From positions 124,001-188,000 of the forward strand of contig PFGG01000065.1 of the NCBI GenBank assembly GCA_002783405.1: a stretch of DNA of 64,000 nucleotides, read 5' to 3'. The DNA comes from a bacterium (Candidatus Blackallbacteria) CG13_big_fil_rev_8_21_14_2_50_49_14 (GTDB taxonomy: Bacteria; Cyanobacteriota; Sericytochromatia; UBA7694). Numbering within the stretch: position 1 is the stretch's first letter; each line of letters starts with the position of its first letter. The position numbers and the translations under genes are program-made. A model generated the notes under the pieces. That model saw only the letters and a program-made list of their open reading frames with translations, made no database searches and was not told where the DNA came from. Positions 26,879-35,127 of this stretch are shown here, piece by piece.

Positions 26879-26907
26879 TTGGAGAAAGCACGCTTCTGTG
26901 CTAACAT
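26879..26907 (+). promoter_or_regulatory. Possible promoter for hydA with embedded inverted repeat
   Basis: TTGGAG, 17 nt spacer, TAACAT. The spacer holds AGCAC and GTGCT around CGTTCT-like bases (26887-26902), which could serve as an operator. About 115 nt of leader would follow. Confidence 0.35.
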
Positions 26908-27028
26908 AAACCTGTCAGTAAAAGCCTGAGTGCAAGTCACAGTCTTTATCTCAGAGCGCATTCAGCAAAATAGGACTGACATCCCAAGCCTGTAACTCAC
27001 CTCTGAATCGGAAAGGAATCATGAATCT

Positions 27029-28423
27029 ATGTCATTGCTGATTAAGAATGGCCGCATTGTAACCGCAGTAGACGATTATCACGCCGATGTCTTTATAGAG
27101 AACGATACGGTCACCCTGATCGGAAAAAATTTGGAAATGCCTGCGGATCAGGTCATCGACGCCGCCGGTAAACTGGTAATTCCCGGTGGAATCGACCCCC
27201 ATACCCATATGGACATGCCCTTCGGAGGCACCGTTTCAGCGGATGATTTTGAAACAGGCACACGGGCTGCCGCCTGTGGTGGAACCACCACGATTATTGA
27301 TTTTGCGATTCAGACCAAAGGGAAATCAACCTTTGAAGCGCTCGATACCTGGCATGCCAAAGCCGAAGGCAAAGCGGCAATTGACTATGGCTTTCATATG
27401 ATTATTACCGACTTACCTGAAGAACGCATTCCTGAAATGACCCGTCTGGCCAATGAAGGCATTACCTCCTATAAATTGTTTATGGCTTATCCTGGTGTAC
27501 TTTATGCCGATGATGGCACGATTTTCCGCGCCATGCGCAAAGCGGGTCAAGACGGAACCGTGATTTGCATGCACGCTGAAAATGGCATCGTGATTGATGA
27601 AATTATCAAAGACGCCATCCGCGAAGGCAAAACCGATCCCAAATGGCATGCCTTGACCCGCCCCACCCGCATGGAGGCAGAAGGCGTCCACCGCGCCATT
27701 TCGATCGCCGAAGTGGCAGGGGTGCCTGTGTATATTGTTCACCTCTCTTCTTCTGATGCCCTTGAGCAGGTTTCGCTGGCCCGTCAACGGGGGGTTGCTG
27801 CCTTTGCAGAAACCTGCCCTCAGTACCTCTTTCTTGACCAAAGCTATTATTTTAAAGAGGGTTTTGAAGGCGCCAAATATGTCATGACCCCAGCACTGCG
27901 CGAACAGTGGAACCAGGATAAACTCTGGAGAGGTTTGCGTTTTGGCGATCTTCAGTCCATCGCCACCGATCACTGCCCCTTCTGTTTTAAAGACCAAAAA
28001 GAACTGGGTTTGCATGATTTTACAAAAATCCCCAATGGCGGCCCAGGCGTTGAAAACCGCATGAGTCTTGTCTATAATGGCGGGGTTGTTGGCGGACGCA
28101 TCTCTGTGAATAAATTCGTGGAACTGACCTCAACGGCAGCGGCCAAAACCTTTGGGCTCTTCCCCAAAAAGGGCACCATTGCCATCGGCTCTGACGCTGA
28201 TATCGTTATTTTTGATCCTGAACGCAAAGAGACCATCAGCATCAACAATCCCCATATGCACCATATGAACGTAGACTATAGCCTCTATGAAGGGGTAGAA
28301 GTTCAGGGCATTGCAGAAACGGTTATCTCCCGAGGCAAAGTCGTTGTCGAGAAAAACAACTATATTGGCCGCAAAGGGGATGGGCATTTTCTTAAAAGAG
28401 GCCTTTACGGGGGCCTGAAATAG
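27029..28423 (+). CDS. hydA: Dihydropyrimidinase (D-hydantoinase)
   Basis: Opens cyclic amides such as dihydrouracil or hydantoins. It has 464 residues of the amidohydrolase fold. Zinc ligands: His58 and His60 (DPHTHMD), carboxylated Lys149 (SYKLFMAYPG), His182 (CMHAEN), His238 (IVHLSSS), and Asp314 (ATDHCPF). The length is usual. GGAAAGGA precedes the ATG at a slightly long spacing. No other pyrimidine-degradation gene is adjacent, so the true substrate is uncertain. Confidence 0.93.
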   Translation: MSLLIKNGRIVTAVDDYHADVFIENDTVTLIGKNLEMPADQVIDAAGKLVIPGGIDPHTHMDMPFGGTVSADDFETGTRAAACGGTTTIIDFAIQTKGKSTFEALDTWHAKAEGKAAIDYGFHMIITDLPEERIPEMTRLANEGITSYKLFMAYPGVLYADDGTIFRAMRKAGQDGTVICMHAENGIVIDEIIKDAIREGKTDPKWHALTRPTRMEAEGVHRAISIAEVAGVPVYIVHLSSSDALEQVSLARQRGVAAFAETCPQYLFLDQSYYFKEGFEGAKYVMTPALREQWNQDKLWRGLRFGDLQSIATDHCPFCFKDQKELGLHDFTKIPNGGPGVENRMSLVYNGGVVGGRISVNKFVELTSTAAAKTFGLFPKKGTIAIGSDADIVIFDPERKETISINNPHMHHMNVDYSLYEGVEVQGIAETVISRGKVVVEKNNYIGRKGDGHFLKRGLYGGLK

Positions 28424-28433
28424 GCAATTTACG

Positions 28434-28490
28434 GGGCTGAAAACATCATTTTATCTCAAGGATTTTGTTTTCAGCCCTTCATTTTATCCT
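28434..28490 (+). terminator. Probable terminator after hydA
   Basis: GGGCTGAAAAC (28434-28444) and GTTTTCAGCCC (28467-28477) are perfect arms with a 22-nt loop, followed by a T-rich tract. Confidence 0.6.
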
Positions 28491-28627
28491 TTGTTTGGTG
28501 TTTAATTATAGAAGAACATGTTTCAGCCCACTGCAGGATCTGCATTTTTCAGCTTTTCAGATGGATCATCTACAAGGGCATTGCGAGAGAGTTAGTAAAC
28601 GGAATCAGAAGGATCTGATCTGCTATC

Positions 28628-30289
28628 ATGAGTCATTCAACCTACCATGTACCGGACTTATCCTCTGAAAACCAAGAACAGCAGGGCTTGCATTTTTACC
28701 CCAACCCTGATCAAACTCAAATTATTCTGATTCTTGATCCTGCAGAAATTCCAGGTCCTCTGACACGCCCCTTTTTGGAATCGGCTTTTGCCGCCATGGG
28801 CTTCAAGGGCTTCGCGCTTCGTCCTGAGGTTTTAGACGAACTCACGGCTCTGGATTTAAGTCAATTATCTGGCCCCGTCACACGTATCTGTGCGTTGCAA
28901 AAGCCCCTCGAAGGCATTGATATCCAAATCTCAGCAGATGCGCTCAAAGCATGGCTGACCCTGGAACCCTCTCCTGCATCCAGCCCGCCTGAACGGGTTC
29001 AGATTCTCAACAGCCTGAAAAAAGCAGGCATTGTTTACGGAATTAAAGAAGATATTCTCGATGCGGTATTGACTCAAGGGCGTGCTCAAAAAGTACTGAT
29101 TGCTGAAGGCCTACCTGCTCAGAAAGGCAAAGGCGCCTGGTTTGAGTTTCTCTTGGCCAACCCAGAGGACAGCCAAGGCCCCAAACTCAGGGCCGATGGC
29201 AGCGTCAATTACCGTGAACTCAATCAGATTCAATCAGTTGAACCCGATACCCCCTTAATGCGGAAACATCCTCCTGAGCCGGGAACCCCCGGCAAACGGG
29301 TCACGGGTGAAGAAATTCCTGCTGAAACAGGTCGGGACTACCATTTATCCGAAAGCCCCGGCACCCGCATCTCAGATCAGGACAAAAATCTGCTCTTGTC
29401 CTCACGCTCAGGACGCCCCGTACGCCTGAGCCGTTCAGTCAAAGTCGAGGATGTGATCAGCATTGAAAACGTAGGGCTTGAAACGGGCAATATTCAATTC
29501 AATGGCTCGGTGATGATCATGGGTTCCGTCAACAGCGGTTTTGAAGTCAGAGCCCGCGGCGATATTATTGTGCACGGCTCCGTTGAAGATGCCATTTTGG
29601 AAGCCGGTGGCAATATCGAAATCAAAGGCAGTGTCTATGGTCGGGAAAACACCTCACTCTCTGCTCGGGGAGATATTCAGGCCGCTTTTATTCAAAACGC
29701 TTCTGTTGAATGCTTTGGTGACCTCCACATTCATGATGGGCTGTTTCATTGTCAAATCCGCGTCATGGGCAATATTTTTGTCGGTTGCAATGGGGGCAAG
29801 GGCCAAATAAACGGTGGCAAAATTTGGGGAGCAAACTCTTTAAAAGCACGTATTCTGGGTTCAATGGCCTCTACTGCTACCCATATTTCTCTGGGAGAAG
29901 ACCCCTATCTGCGTCAAAAGCTCAAGGATATCGACCACAATCTTCGCCACCATAAAAACGAATTGGAACAGGTGATTAAATCGATTATTTATATCCGTAC
30001 CCGGGCCATGGAAAAAGCCAGTGAATTGGGAAACCTTGAAGAAAAAAGAAGCGAGTTACTTGAAACCGTCAATATGCTCTCTGAGCATATCAATAATTTA
30101 CATGAAAGCCTGCGCATGTCACGCTCTCAATCTGAAGTCTGCGTCATGGAACAATTGCATGCCGGTGTACGCCTATTTTTTGCTGAAATTCCCTATCTGG
30201 TGAATGAAGATATGGGCCCCTCCCGTCTCCGCCTCAGAGAGTCTCAAAGCGGGCCTGAAGTTGCCTGGTCACCCTATAGCAAGCGTTGA
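28628..30289 (+). CDS. FapA/DUF342 family protein (tandem copy 1)
   Basis: Protein of 553 residues. Residues 1-190 are the DUF342 N-terminal domain (IVYGIKEDILDAVL, IAEGLPAQKGKGAWFEF). It continues through a central right-handed beta-helix with short repeats such as GNIQFNGSVMIMGSV, GDIIVHGSV and GGNIEIKGSVYG (about 275-425). A C-terminal coiled coil (LKDIDHNLRHHKNELEQ) follows. FapA-type proteins help localise flagellar or signalling proteins in Vibrio. Its stop overlaps the following copy's region by a few bases. Confidence 0.9.
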   Translation: MSHSTYHVPDLSSENQEQQGLHFYPNPDQTQIILILDPAEIPGPLTRPFLESAFAAMGFKGFALRPEVLDELTALDLSQLSGPVTRICALQKPLEGIDIQISADALKAWLTLEPSPASSPPERVQILNSLKKAGIVYGIKEDILDAVLTQGRAQKVLIAEGLPAQKGKGAWFEFLLANPEDSQGPKLRADGSVNYRELNQIQSVEPDTPLMRKHPPEPGTPGKRVTGEEIPAETGRDYHLSESPGTRISDQDKNLLLSSRSGRPVRLSRSVKVEDVISIENVGLETGNIQFNGSVMIMGSVNSGFEVRARGDIIVHGSVEDAILEAGGNIEIKGSVYGRENTSLSARGDIQAAFIQNASVECFGDLHIHDGLFHCQIRVMGNIFVGCNGGKGQINGGKIWGANSLKARILGSMASTATHISLGEDPYLRQKLKDIDHNLRHHKNELEQVIKSIIYIRTRAMEKASELGNLEEKRSELLETVNMLSEHINNLHESLRMSRSQSEVCVMEQLHAGVRLFFAEIPYLVNEDMGPSRLRLRESQSGPEVAWSPYSKR

Positions 30290-30294
30290 TTTTC

Positions 30295-31890
30295 ATGTCC
30301 CAAGCTCTACGCATTCAAACCTCAGAAGATAAAACCCAAATTTACGCAATTCTCAACCCCCTGGCCCTTGAAACAGGAATTCTCGATCCTGAACTTTTAC
30401 TCGAAGCCTTGCTGGAAACCGATTATTCCTCATTTCAATTTGAAATGGATCAAAAAGTATTTGATGAATTGACTCAAAAATCTTGGGCCCATCATGATAA
30501 TGAGATCATACGTTGCCTTGCCCGTCGGATTGAATTTAACATGCAAACCCGCGTTTCCGAAGATAAGATGTCGGCTTGGGTCAGCATTCAAGCGGCCTAT
30601 GAAGGAGAAAAGATTCAGCGTGAACGCCTTATCGAACGCCTAAGTTATACGCATATTCTCAAAGGCTATCTCGAAGACGCTATTGCCTATATTCTTGAGC
30701 ACACACAGGCCGAGAATCTTCTAATTGCTCGGGGCAAATTACCTGTCCATGGCCAAGCGGCCTGGCTCGAGCCCCTTTGGCAAGAAACCCCCTCCAATTT
30801 GCCTGTTTTAGGTCAAACCGTTCATTCTGTAGACATCCATACCACTTTGGGACGCCTAAACCCCGCTACGGCGGGCACAGAAGGCTATCTCGTAACGGGC
30901 CAAAAATTATCTGCCCATCCAGGCCAAAATTTGACTTTGCTCAGTTCACAGGGCTCAAAACATTCAGAATCGAATCCCCAGGTCTTGGTCTCAACCCGCC
31001 AAGGCTGTCCAGTCTTACGTTTCAATACGATTCGGGTCGACCCAATTCTGACTCTCGAAAAAGTAGACAGGCAGACGGGCAATATCGATTATGATGGCTG
31101 TGTGCTGGTTTTGGGAAATATCGAAAAAGATTATACGGTCAAAACCAAGGGGCATCTTGAAGTACTTGGCAATTTAAACGGGGCTCGGCTTGAAATCGCA
31201 GGTGATCTGCATGTCCATGGCGACATAACAGAATGCTGCGCCGTCTGGGTCAAAGGCCAACTTCAAGCCCGTTCGCTTCAAAACTCTTTTATTGAGTGCC
31301 AACGCGATCTCAAGATCAGGGAAGCCATCCGCCACAGCCATGTCCGTTGTGGGCGAAACGCACAGGCCGCACAGGTAGAAGGAGGACATTTGATCGTCCT
31401 AAAAGCAGCGCATATTGGAATCTTGGGCAGCCACAAAAATACAAAAACTTTTTTACATATGGGCCTGGATCAATGGTTCATGAACCGCTATGAAGGTTTG
31501 GTTCAGGAATTGAAAGAGACACGTATCGAGCTTGAGGACACCCTAAAACTCATGATTCAATCCCGAACCAGGCCCTTAAAAACCTTGACACACGATACTC
31601 TAAAAATCAGGCGAAACCAACAGGAGTTCAGTCTTGAGCAATTGCGGGACGAACTCTCCTTTGTAGGGCAAAACTGGTTGCTCTACCCTGAAGGAGAAAA
31701 GCTTGAGATTCAAACAGAGATCTTTGCAGGCATTGAAATCAATATGGGCACGTATCGACAAAGTATCACTCAAAATATTTCTGGCCCCGTCTGTCTGAAA
31801 GTCAGTGAGTTGAATGCACGCAAATTGATACTGCAAGAAGCCCTTTATAAGGAAATTCCCTTGAATTCCGCCCAGGCCCTGACACCGTAG
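30295..31890 (+). CDS. FapA/DUF342 family protein (tandem copy 2)
   Basis: Protein of 531 residues from ATG 30295; an alternative TTG at 30286 would overlap the upstream stop. The same plan as copy 1 is seen: N-terminal domain with LIARGKLPVHGQAAWLEPL, beta-helix units (VLVLGNIEKDYTVKTKG, LEVLGNLNGARLEIAG), and a C-terminal coiled coil (LVQELKETRIELEDTLK). The sequence is clearly diverged, so it is an old duplication. Its last 46 bases overlap the end of the convergent methyltransferase gene. Confidence 0.88.
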   Translation: MSQALRIQTSEDKTQIYAILNPLALETGILDPELLLEALLETDYSSFQFEMDQKVFDELTQKSWAHHDNEIIRCLARRIEFNMQTRVSEDKMSAWVSIQAAYEGEKIQRERLIERLSYTHILKGYLEDAIAYILEHTQAENLLIARGKLPVHGQAAWLEPLWQETPSNLPVLGQTVHSVDIHTTLGRLNPATAGTEGYLVTGQKLSAHPGQNLTLLSSQGSKHSESNPQVLVSTRQGCPVLRFNTIRVDPILTLEKVDRQTGNIDYDGCVLVLGNIEKDYTVKTKGHLEVLGNLNGARLEIAGDLHVHGDITECCAVWVKGQLQARSLQNSFIECQRDLKIREAIRHSHVRCGRNAQAAQVEGGHLIVLKAAHIGILGSHKNTKTFLHMGLDQWFMNRYEGLVQELKETRIELEDTLKLMIQSRTRPLKTLTHDTLKIRRNQQEFSLEQLRDELSFVGQNWLLYPEGEKLEIQTEIFAGIEINMGTYRQSITQNISGPVCLKVSELNARKLILQEALYKEIPLNSAQALTP

Positions 31891-32321
31891 AGCAAGATAC
31901 CGCCACAAACAGAAACATTCAGAGATTCTTTCTGGCCATGCATGGGAATATTCACCAAGGCGTCCATGGATTCTATCACCTCGGGCTCAAGTCCCCAAAC
32001 CTCATTGCCCAGTAAAAAGGCCACTGGCAAGCGGTAATCTACCCGAAGATAATGCTGAGAGCGTTCACAACGCTCAACGCCAATCAATTGAACCCCCTCT
32101 GCTTTTAATTGATTTAAAACAGGTTCAAGTTCCCAGTGATGCTCCCAGGCCACAAACTCTTCAGCCCCCAATGCGGTTTTATGAATTTCTTTGCGTGGAG
32201 GAAAACCCGTCAAGCCTGTCAGATATATTTTTGAAACACCCGCTCCATCTGCGGTACGAAACAAACTCCCAACATTGTGCAAAGAGCGGATATTGTGCAG
32301 GATTAAATAGATTTCAGACAT
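31845..32321 (-). CDS. SpoU/TrmH-family RNA methyltransferase
   Basis: Ribose 2'-O-methyltransferase acting on RNA with SAM. From ATG 32321 it has 158 residues, the size of a minimal SPOUT enzyme. Motif 1 NIRSLHNVGSLFRTADG, motif 2 FLLGNEVWGL, motif 3 LNVSVCGGILLYG are all present, forming the SAM-binding knot. Start is chosen for AAAGGA before MSEIYLIL; an upstream in-frame start at 32375 would add 18 unrelated residues. Which RNA it modifies cannot be told. It overlaps the second FapA gene tail to tail. Confidence 0.88.
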   Translation of the reverse strand: MSEIYLILHNIRSLHNVGSLFRTADGAGVSKIYLTGLTGFPPRKEIHKTALGAEEFVAWEHHWELEPVLNQLKAEGVQLIGVERCERSQHYLRVDYRLPVAFLLGNEVWGLEPEVIESMDALVNIPMHGQKESLNVSVCGGILLYGVRAWAEFKGISL

Positions 32322-32341
32322 AGCATTTCCTTTGCATTCAG

Positions 32342-32370
32342 TGTACACACCTGTGGATGTATCGTATAAT
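32342..32370 (+). promoter_or_regulatory. Sigma-70-type promoter for rpsP
   Basis: TGTACA, 17 nt spacer, perfect TATAAT. A leader of about 170 nt follows before the rpsP ATG, long enough for regulation, but no known structure is recognised in it. Confidence 0.6.
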
Positions 32371-32548
32371 GACATAGATTTGTGGACAACTGTTTGTTCT
32401 GACCGATGTTTGCGTCATAGAGCCCCTGCTCTTGAGCCGCCTTTTCAAATTCAGAATGTAAATCCAAACCCAGTCCCAAAGCAGAGATGCAAAAATATTT
32501 GCATCCTTAAAATAGATAGCAAGTTAGACTCCAGAGGTGAATTTTTCA

Positions 32549-32788
32549 ATGGTCAAGATTCGACTGAAACGTTTCGGAACAAAAAAAAGACCCGTATACC
32601 GTGTTGTGGTGATCGATTCACGCAGCCGTCGCGATGGTCGTCCGATCGAAGAAATTGGTTTTTATGATCCCCGTCAGGAACCTTCCATCATCCGCTTTAA
32701 AGAAGATTCTCTGAAAAAATGGCTCGACCAAGGTGCTCAACCTACAGATGTGGTAGAGCGTCTGATCAAACAAGCCCAGAGCGCTTAA
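32549..32788 (+). CDS. rpsP: 30S ribosomal protein S16
   Basis: Ribosomal small-subunit protein of 79 residues. It matches S16 throughout ([20 protein letters not shown], then [13 protein letters not shown]). ATG 32549 follows GAGGTG; the in-frame GTG at 32537 is too far upstream for homologues. khpA follows 16 nt later; rimM and trmD, often next in this operon, are missing here. Confidence 0.97.
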   Translation: MVKIRLKRFGTKKRPVYRVVVIDSRSRRDGRPIEEIGFYDPRQEPSIIRFKEDSLKKWLDQGAQPTDVVERLIKQAQSA

Positions 32789-32804
32789 GGCAGGAACAGA
32801 AATC

Positions 32805-33062
32805 ATGGCTGTTACCGATGCAGTAGAATTGATCGTCAAAATGTTGGTCAAATACCCTGAAGATGTCGGCATTCAGGTCAATAGTTTTGAACCTGAAGAA
32901 GAGGATCTGTCCCAATTGGACATTAGCCTCCAGGTACATCCAGATGACCGCGGACGCGTAATCGGACGCAGGGGCAAAACAATCAATGCGTTGCGTACGG
33001 TCATTAAAGCAGCTGCGGTTAAGTCTCAGCAGCGCATTAATATAGAAGTTCTGGATAACTAA
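32805..33062 (+). CDS. khpA: KH-domain RNA-binding protein KhpA
   Basis: Small RNA-binding protein of 85 residues. A single KH domain with the GxxG loop G54-R-R-G57 (in VIGRRGKTINALR) is the hallmark. In Firmicutes KhpA pairs with KhpB (Jag) in controlling cell division and RNA stability. The gene usually follows rpsP, as here. A bidirectional terminator closes the unit. Confidence 0.92.
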   Translation: MAVTDAVELIVKMLVKYPEDVGIQVNSFEPEEEDLSQLDISLQVHPDDRGRVIGRRGKTINALRTVIKAAAVKSQQRINIEVLDN

Positions 33063-33087
33063 TCTAACCTTTTACAGGACCGAAACG

Positions 33088-33115
33088 AAAAAAGCACCCG
33101 ATGGGGTGCTTTTTA
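33088..33115. terminator. Bidirectional intrinsic terminator
   Basis: AAAAAGCACCC and GGGGTGCTTTTT pair around GAT, between khpA and the convergent response-regulator gene. Confidence 0.9.
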
Positions 33116-33137
33116 GTCTGGATATTTATAAGAGCGA

Positions 33138-33863
33138 TCAGAGGCTTTCGTCTTCGCTCAACTCATTCAGATTATAATGTTGAAACATATACCCTGTACC
33201 ACGGGCCGTCAGGATCAACTCAGGATCGCTGACGTCCTTTTCGAGCTTGCTGCGCAGACGGCTGACATGCACATCCACCACGCGGGTATCCGAATATTGG
33301 TTGAGGCGATAGCCCCAAACCTGTTGAAGAATATCATTGCGGGAAAAAGGCTTGCCAGGATTCAAAGCCAGCAATTCTAAAAGACTGAACTCCATCTCTG
33401 TGAGTTTGACGCGCTCTCCATTTTTCAAGACATGCCGGCGCATCAAATCAATCGAAATCTCGTCCACCTCGATCAAAGCGGGCTTGGCGGGTTTAACATA
33501 GGTCCGACGCAAAACTGCCTTGATGCGCGCCTCAAGCTCACGTGGACTGAAGGGTTTTATAATATAATCATCTGCCCCCATCTCCAAGGCATTGATGCGG
33601 TCTGCAATATCGCCTTTGGCGGTCAGCATAATAATCGGTGTGGTATCTTTTTTTCGAATTTCCCGGCAAACCTGCAGACCATCCATACGTGGCATCATGA
33701 TATCCAAGACGATCAAATCAGGATGCACTTCATAATAAGACTCCATGGCCTCTGCGCCGTCGCAGGCTGTGGTGACTTCAAAACCAGCCATTTTTAAACG
33801 GGCCTCAACGATTTGCCGAATACTTGCTTCATCGTCCACAACCAGCACTTTGCCTTTGTTCAT
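33138..33863 (-). CDS. rpaB: OmpR-family response regulator, RpaB/Ycf27-like
   Basis: DNA-binding response regulator of 241 residues. Receiver: acidic pair Asp10/Asp11, phosphoacceptor Asp54 (VLDIMMPRMDG), Thr81 and Lys103. Winged helix: about 130-232. The match to cyanobacterial RpaB is close: VLVVDDEASIRQI, GADDYIIKPFSPRELEARI, LTEMEFSLLELL, DTRVVDVHVSRLRSKLE and ELILTARGTGYMFQ. In cyanobacteria RpaB controls light-stress and clock-related promoters. Here it is the last gene of a flagellar block, overlapping the upstream gene by 4 nt. No histidine kinase is adjacent. Confidence 0.88.
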   Translation of the reverse strand: MNKGKVLVVDDEASIRQIVEARLKMAGFEVTTACDGAEAMESYYEVHPDLIVLDIMMPRMDGLQVCREIRKKDTTPIIMLTAKGDIADRINALEMGADDYIIKPFSPRELEARIKAVLRRTYVKPAKPALIEVDEISIDLMRRHVLKNGERVKLTEMEFSLLELLALNPGKPFSRNDILQQVWGYRLNQYSDTRVVDVHVSRLRSKLEKDVSDPELILTARGTGYMFQHYNLNELSEDESL

Positions 33864-34444
33864 GACTCATCCCCCGAAGTTTGCGTTGTGCTCTGATTCA
33901 AATATTTTTCTAAATCTGCCAAAATTAAATCCGCAGCCTCTAAAGCCAATTCCTGGCGCAACTTGGCTTCCTGCGGACCCGAAAGTGATGGAAAATAAAG
34001 CAGCCCTGCTTCTTGTGATAAATAAGAGGGCAAAATAGGTTGCCCTGTACTTTTAACCTCATCCGAAAGATAGCGCAGGGCTCTTTGCGGAGCTACAGTC
34101 ACTTGCCAGCGCAATAGACCCGCTTGCCAAACTTCAAAACGTACGCGCATCTTGAAAACCTGCTGCTGCTCATCCAAACGTAACTGCGCCCAATAACTGC
34201 GTTGTGCATCTTCGCGCTGGTATTCCAGCAAACGGAGCACGGCATAGCTTTGCTCAGGCAAGGACACCGCCATCAAAGGGTGCTTGACAAGATCTTTCTG
34301 GAACGCTTGATACACCCCAGATGAAATCTGGGGAGCAGCAAAGCTACGTGTTTGAGCCTGTACAGCCAAAGGCCACAGCAAGCAAGACAGCACGAAGGCC
34401 TTTACACAAAGAAATAATTTGTTGCAATTAGCAATATTCGCCAT
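33860..34444 (-). CDS. Exported protein of unknown function
   Basis: Protein of 194 residues from ATG 34444 with a signal peptide cut near AVQAQ. The mature part is helical (VYQAFQKDLVKHPLMAVSL, LRQELALEAADLILADLEKY) and contains a beta region (VFKMRVRFEVWQAGLLRWQVTV). No family recognised. Its end overlaps the RpaB-like gene by 4 nt, so the two are co-translated. The start could instead be GTG 34462; neither has a Shine-Dalgarno site, and a -10 element sits right before it. Confidence 0.65.
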   Translation of the reverse strand: MANIANCNKLFLCVKAFVLSCLLWPLAVQAQTRSFAAPQISSGVYQAFQKDLVKHPLMAVSLPEQSYAVLRLLEYQREDAQRSYWAQLRLDEQQQVFKMRVRFEVWQAGLLRWQVTVAPQRALRYLSDEVKSTGQPILPSYLSQEAGLLYFPSLSGPQEAKLRQELALEAADLILADLEKYLNQSTTQTSGDES

Positions 34445-34451
34445 GACTTGT

Positions 34452-34481
34452 ATTATATCCACTCATCTCAGATCTCGTCCA
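34452..34481 (-). promoter_or_regulatory. Possible internal promoter before the exported protein/rpaB pair
   Basis: Minus-strand TGGACG, 18 nt spacer, perfect TATAAT (34452-34457). The TATAAT ends 7 nt before the ATG at 34444, so transcription would begin at or next to that ATG and give a leaderless mRNA. Confidence 0.45.
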
Positions 34482-34521
34482 GTCTCAAAAGCAAGAAGCT
34501 CTTTGGCTCTCCTGTCATGGA

Positions 34522-35124
34522 CTACTGAATAATAAATTCAGTCAGAAATACATCTTGGATAAAAGTCTGCTTGTCGAGATACTGATTCAAGCGCGTGGTA
34601 AGCTCTGCTTTCAATTCAGCTTTGCCCTGCGGTGTTCCCAGGGCTTGGGCAGTTTTTGCACTCAAGGTTGAAACGACAATATCCTGAAAAACGGGTTGCT
34701 TTTCTTTCATGCTCGCTTTAAGATTTTCAAGCCAGGCTTCTTTCTTGGAGGTATTTCCTGAAAGATAGGCCCTATCCGAAGTGGTAAACAAAAGTGTCAA
34801 AGAAGTACGCAGGAAACGACGCTGGTCCACATCGCCCAAATTCACTGTAAACTGCCCCAGATTAAACATCGGTCCGGCCTTAAACTCTGCTCCAGAAGAA
34901 GCCTCTGAGCCCCTCAAAAGGCCTGCAGAGGGATTTAAGGTAATAAATAAAAGCCCTGCAGTAGAGAGGCCAGCCAAAAGAATCGCAGCTGTCAATGCAG
35001 AAATCAAGAGAAGGGTTTGTCTGGAGGGCTTATTTTTTTGAACAGAAGGAGCAGCAGGCTCATCCTCAGGCATTCCTGGCCCTTTACGTCGGGGAGCCGG
35101 TCTACCACTTAATCGTGCGGCCAT
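34522..35124 (-). CDS. fliL: Flagellar basal-body-associated protein FliL
   Basis: Protein of 200 residues that stabilises and tunes stators next to MotA/MotB. One membrane helix (about residues 36-60, ISALTAAILLAGLSTAGLLF) is followed by a periplasmic stomatin-like domain with FNLGQFTVNLGD and RRFLRTSLTLLF, which fits FliL. The N-terminal cytoplasmic tail is Pro- and Arg-rich. It lies 3 nt after motB. Confidence 0.88.
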   Translation of the reverse strand: MAARLSGRPAPRRKGPGMPEDEPAAPSVQKNKPSRQTLLLISALTAAILLAGLSTAGLLFITLNPSAGLLRGSEASSGAEFKAGPMFNLGQFTVNLGDVDQRRFLRTSLTLLFTTSDRAYLSGNTSKKEAWLENLKASMKEKQPVFQDIVVSTLSAKTAQALGTPQGKAELKAELTTRLNQYLDKQTFIQDVFLTEFIIQ

Positions 35125-35127
35125 AAC

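Noticed and set aside
32370-32420. TGTGGATGT and TTGTGGACAA near the rpsP promoter, similar to DnaA boxes
   Set aside because: Only two imperfect matches, no dnaA or dnaN nearby and no AT-rich unwinding region with repeated boxes, so not an origin.
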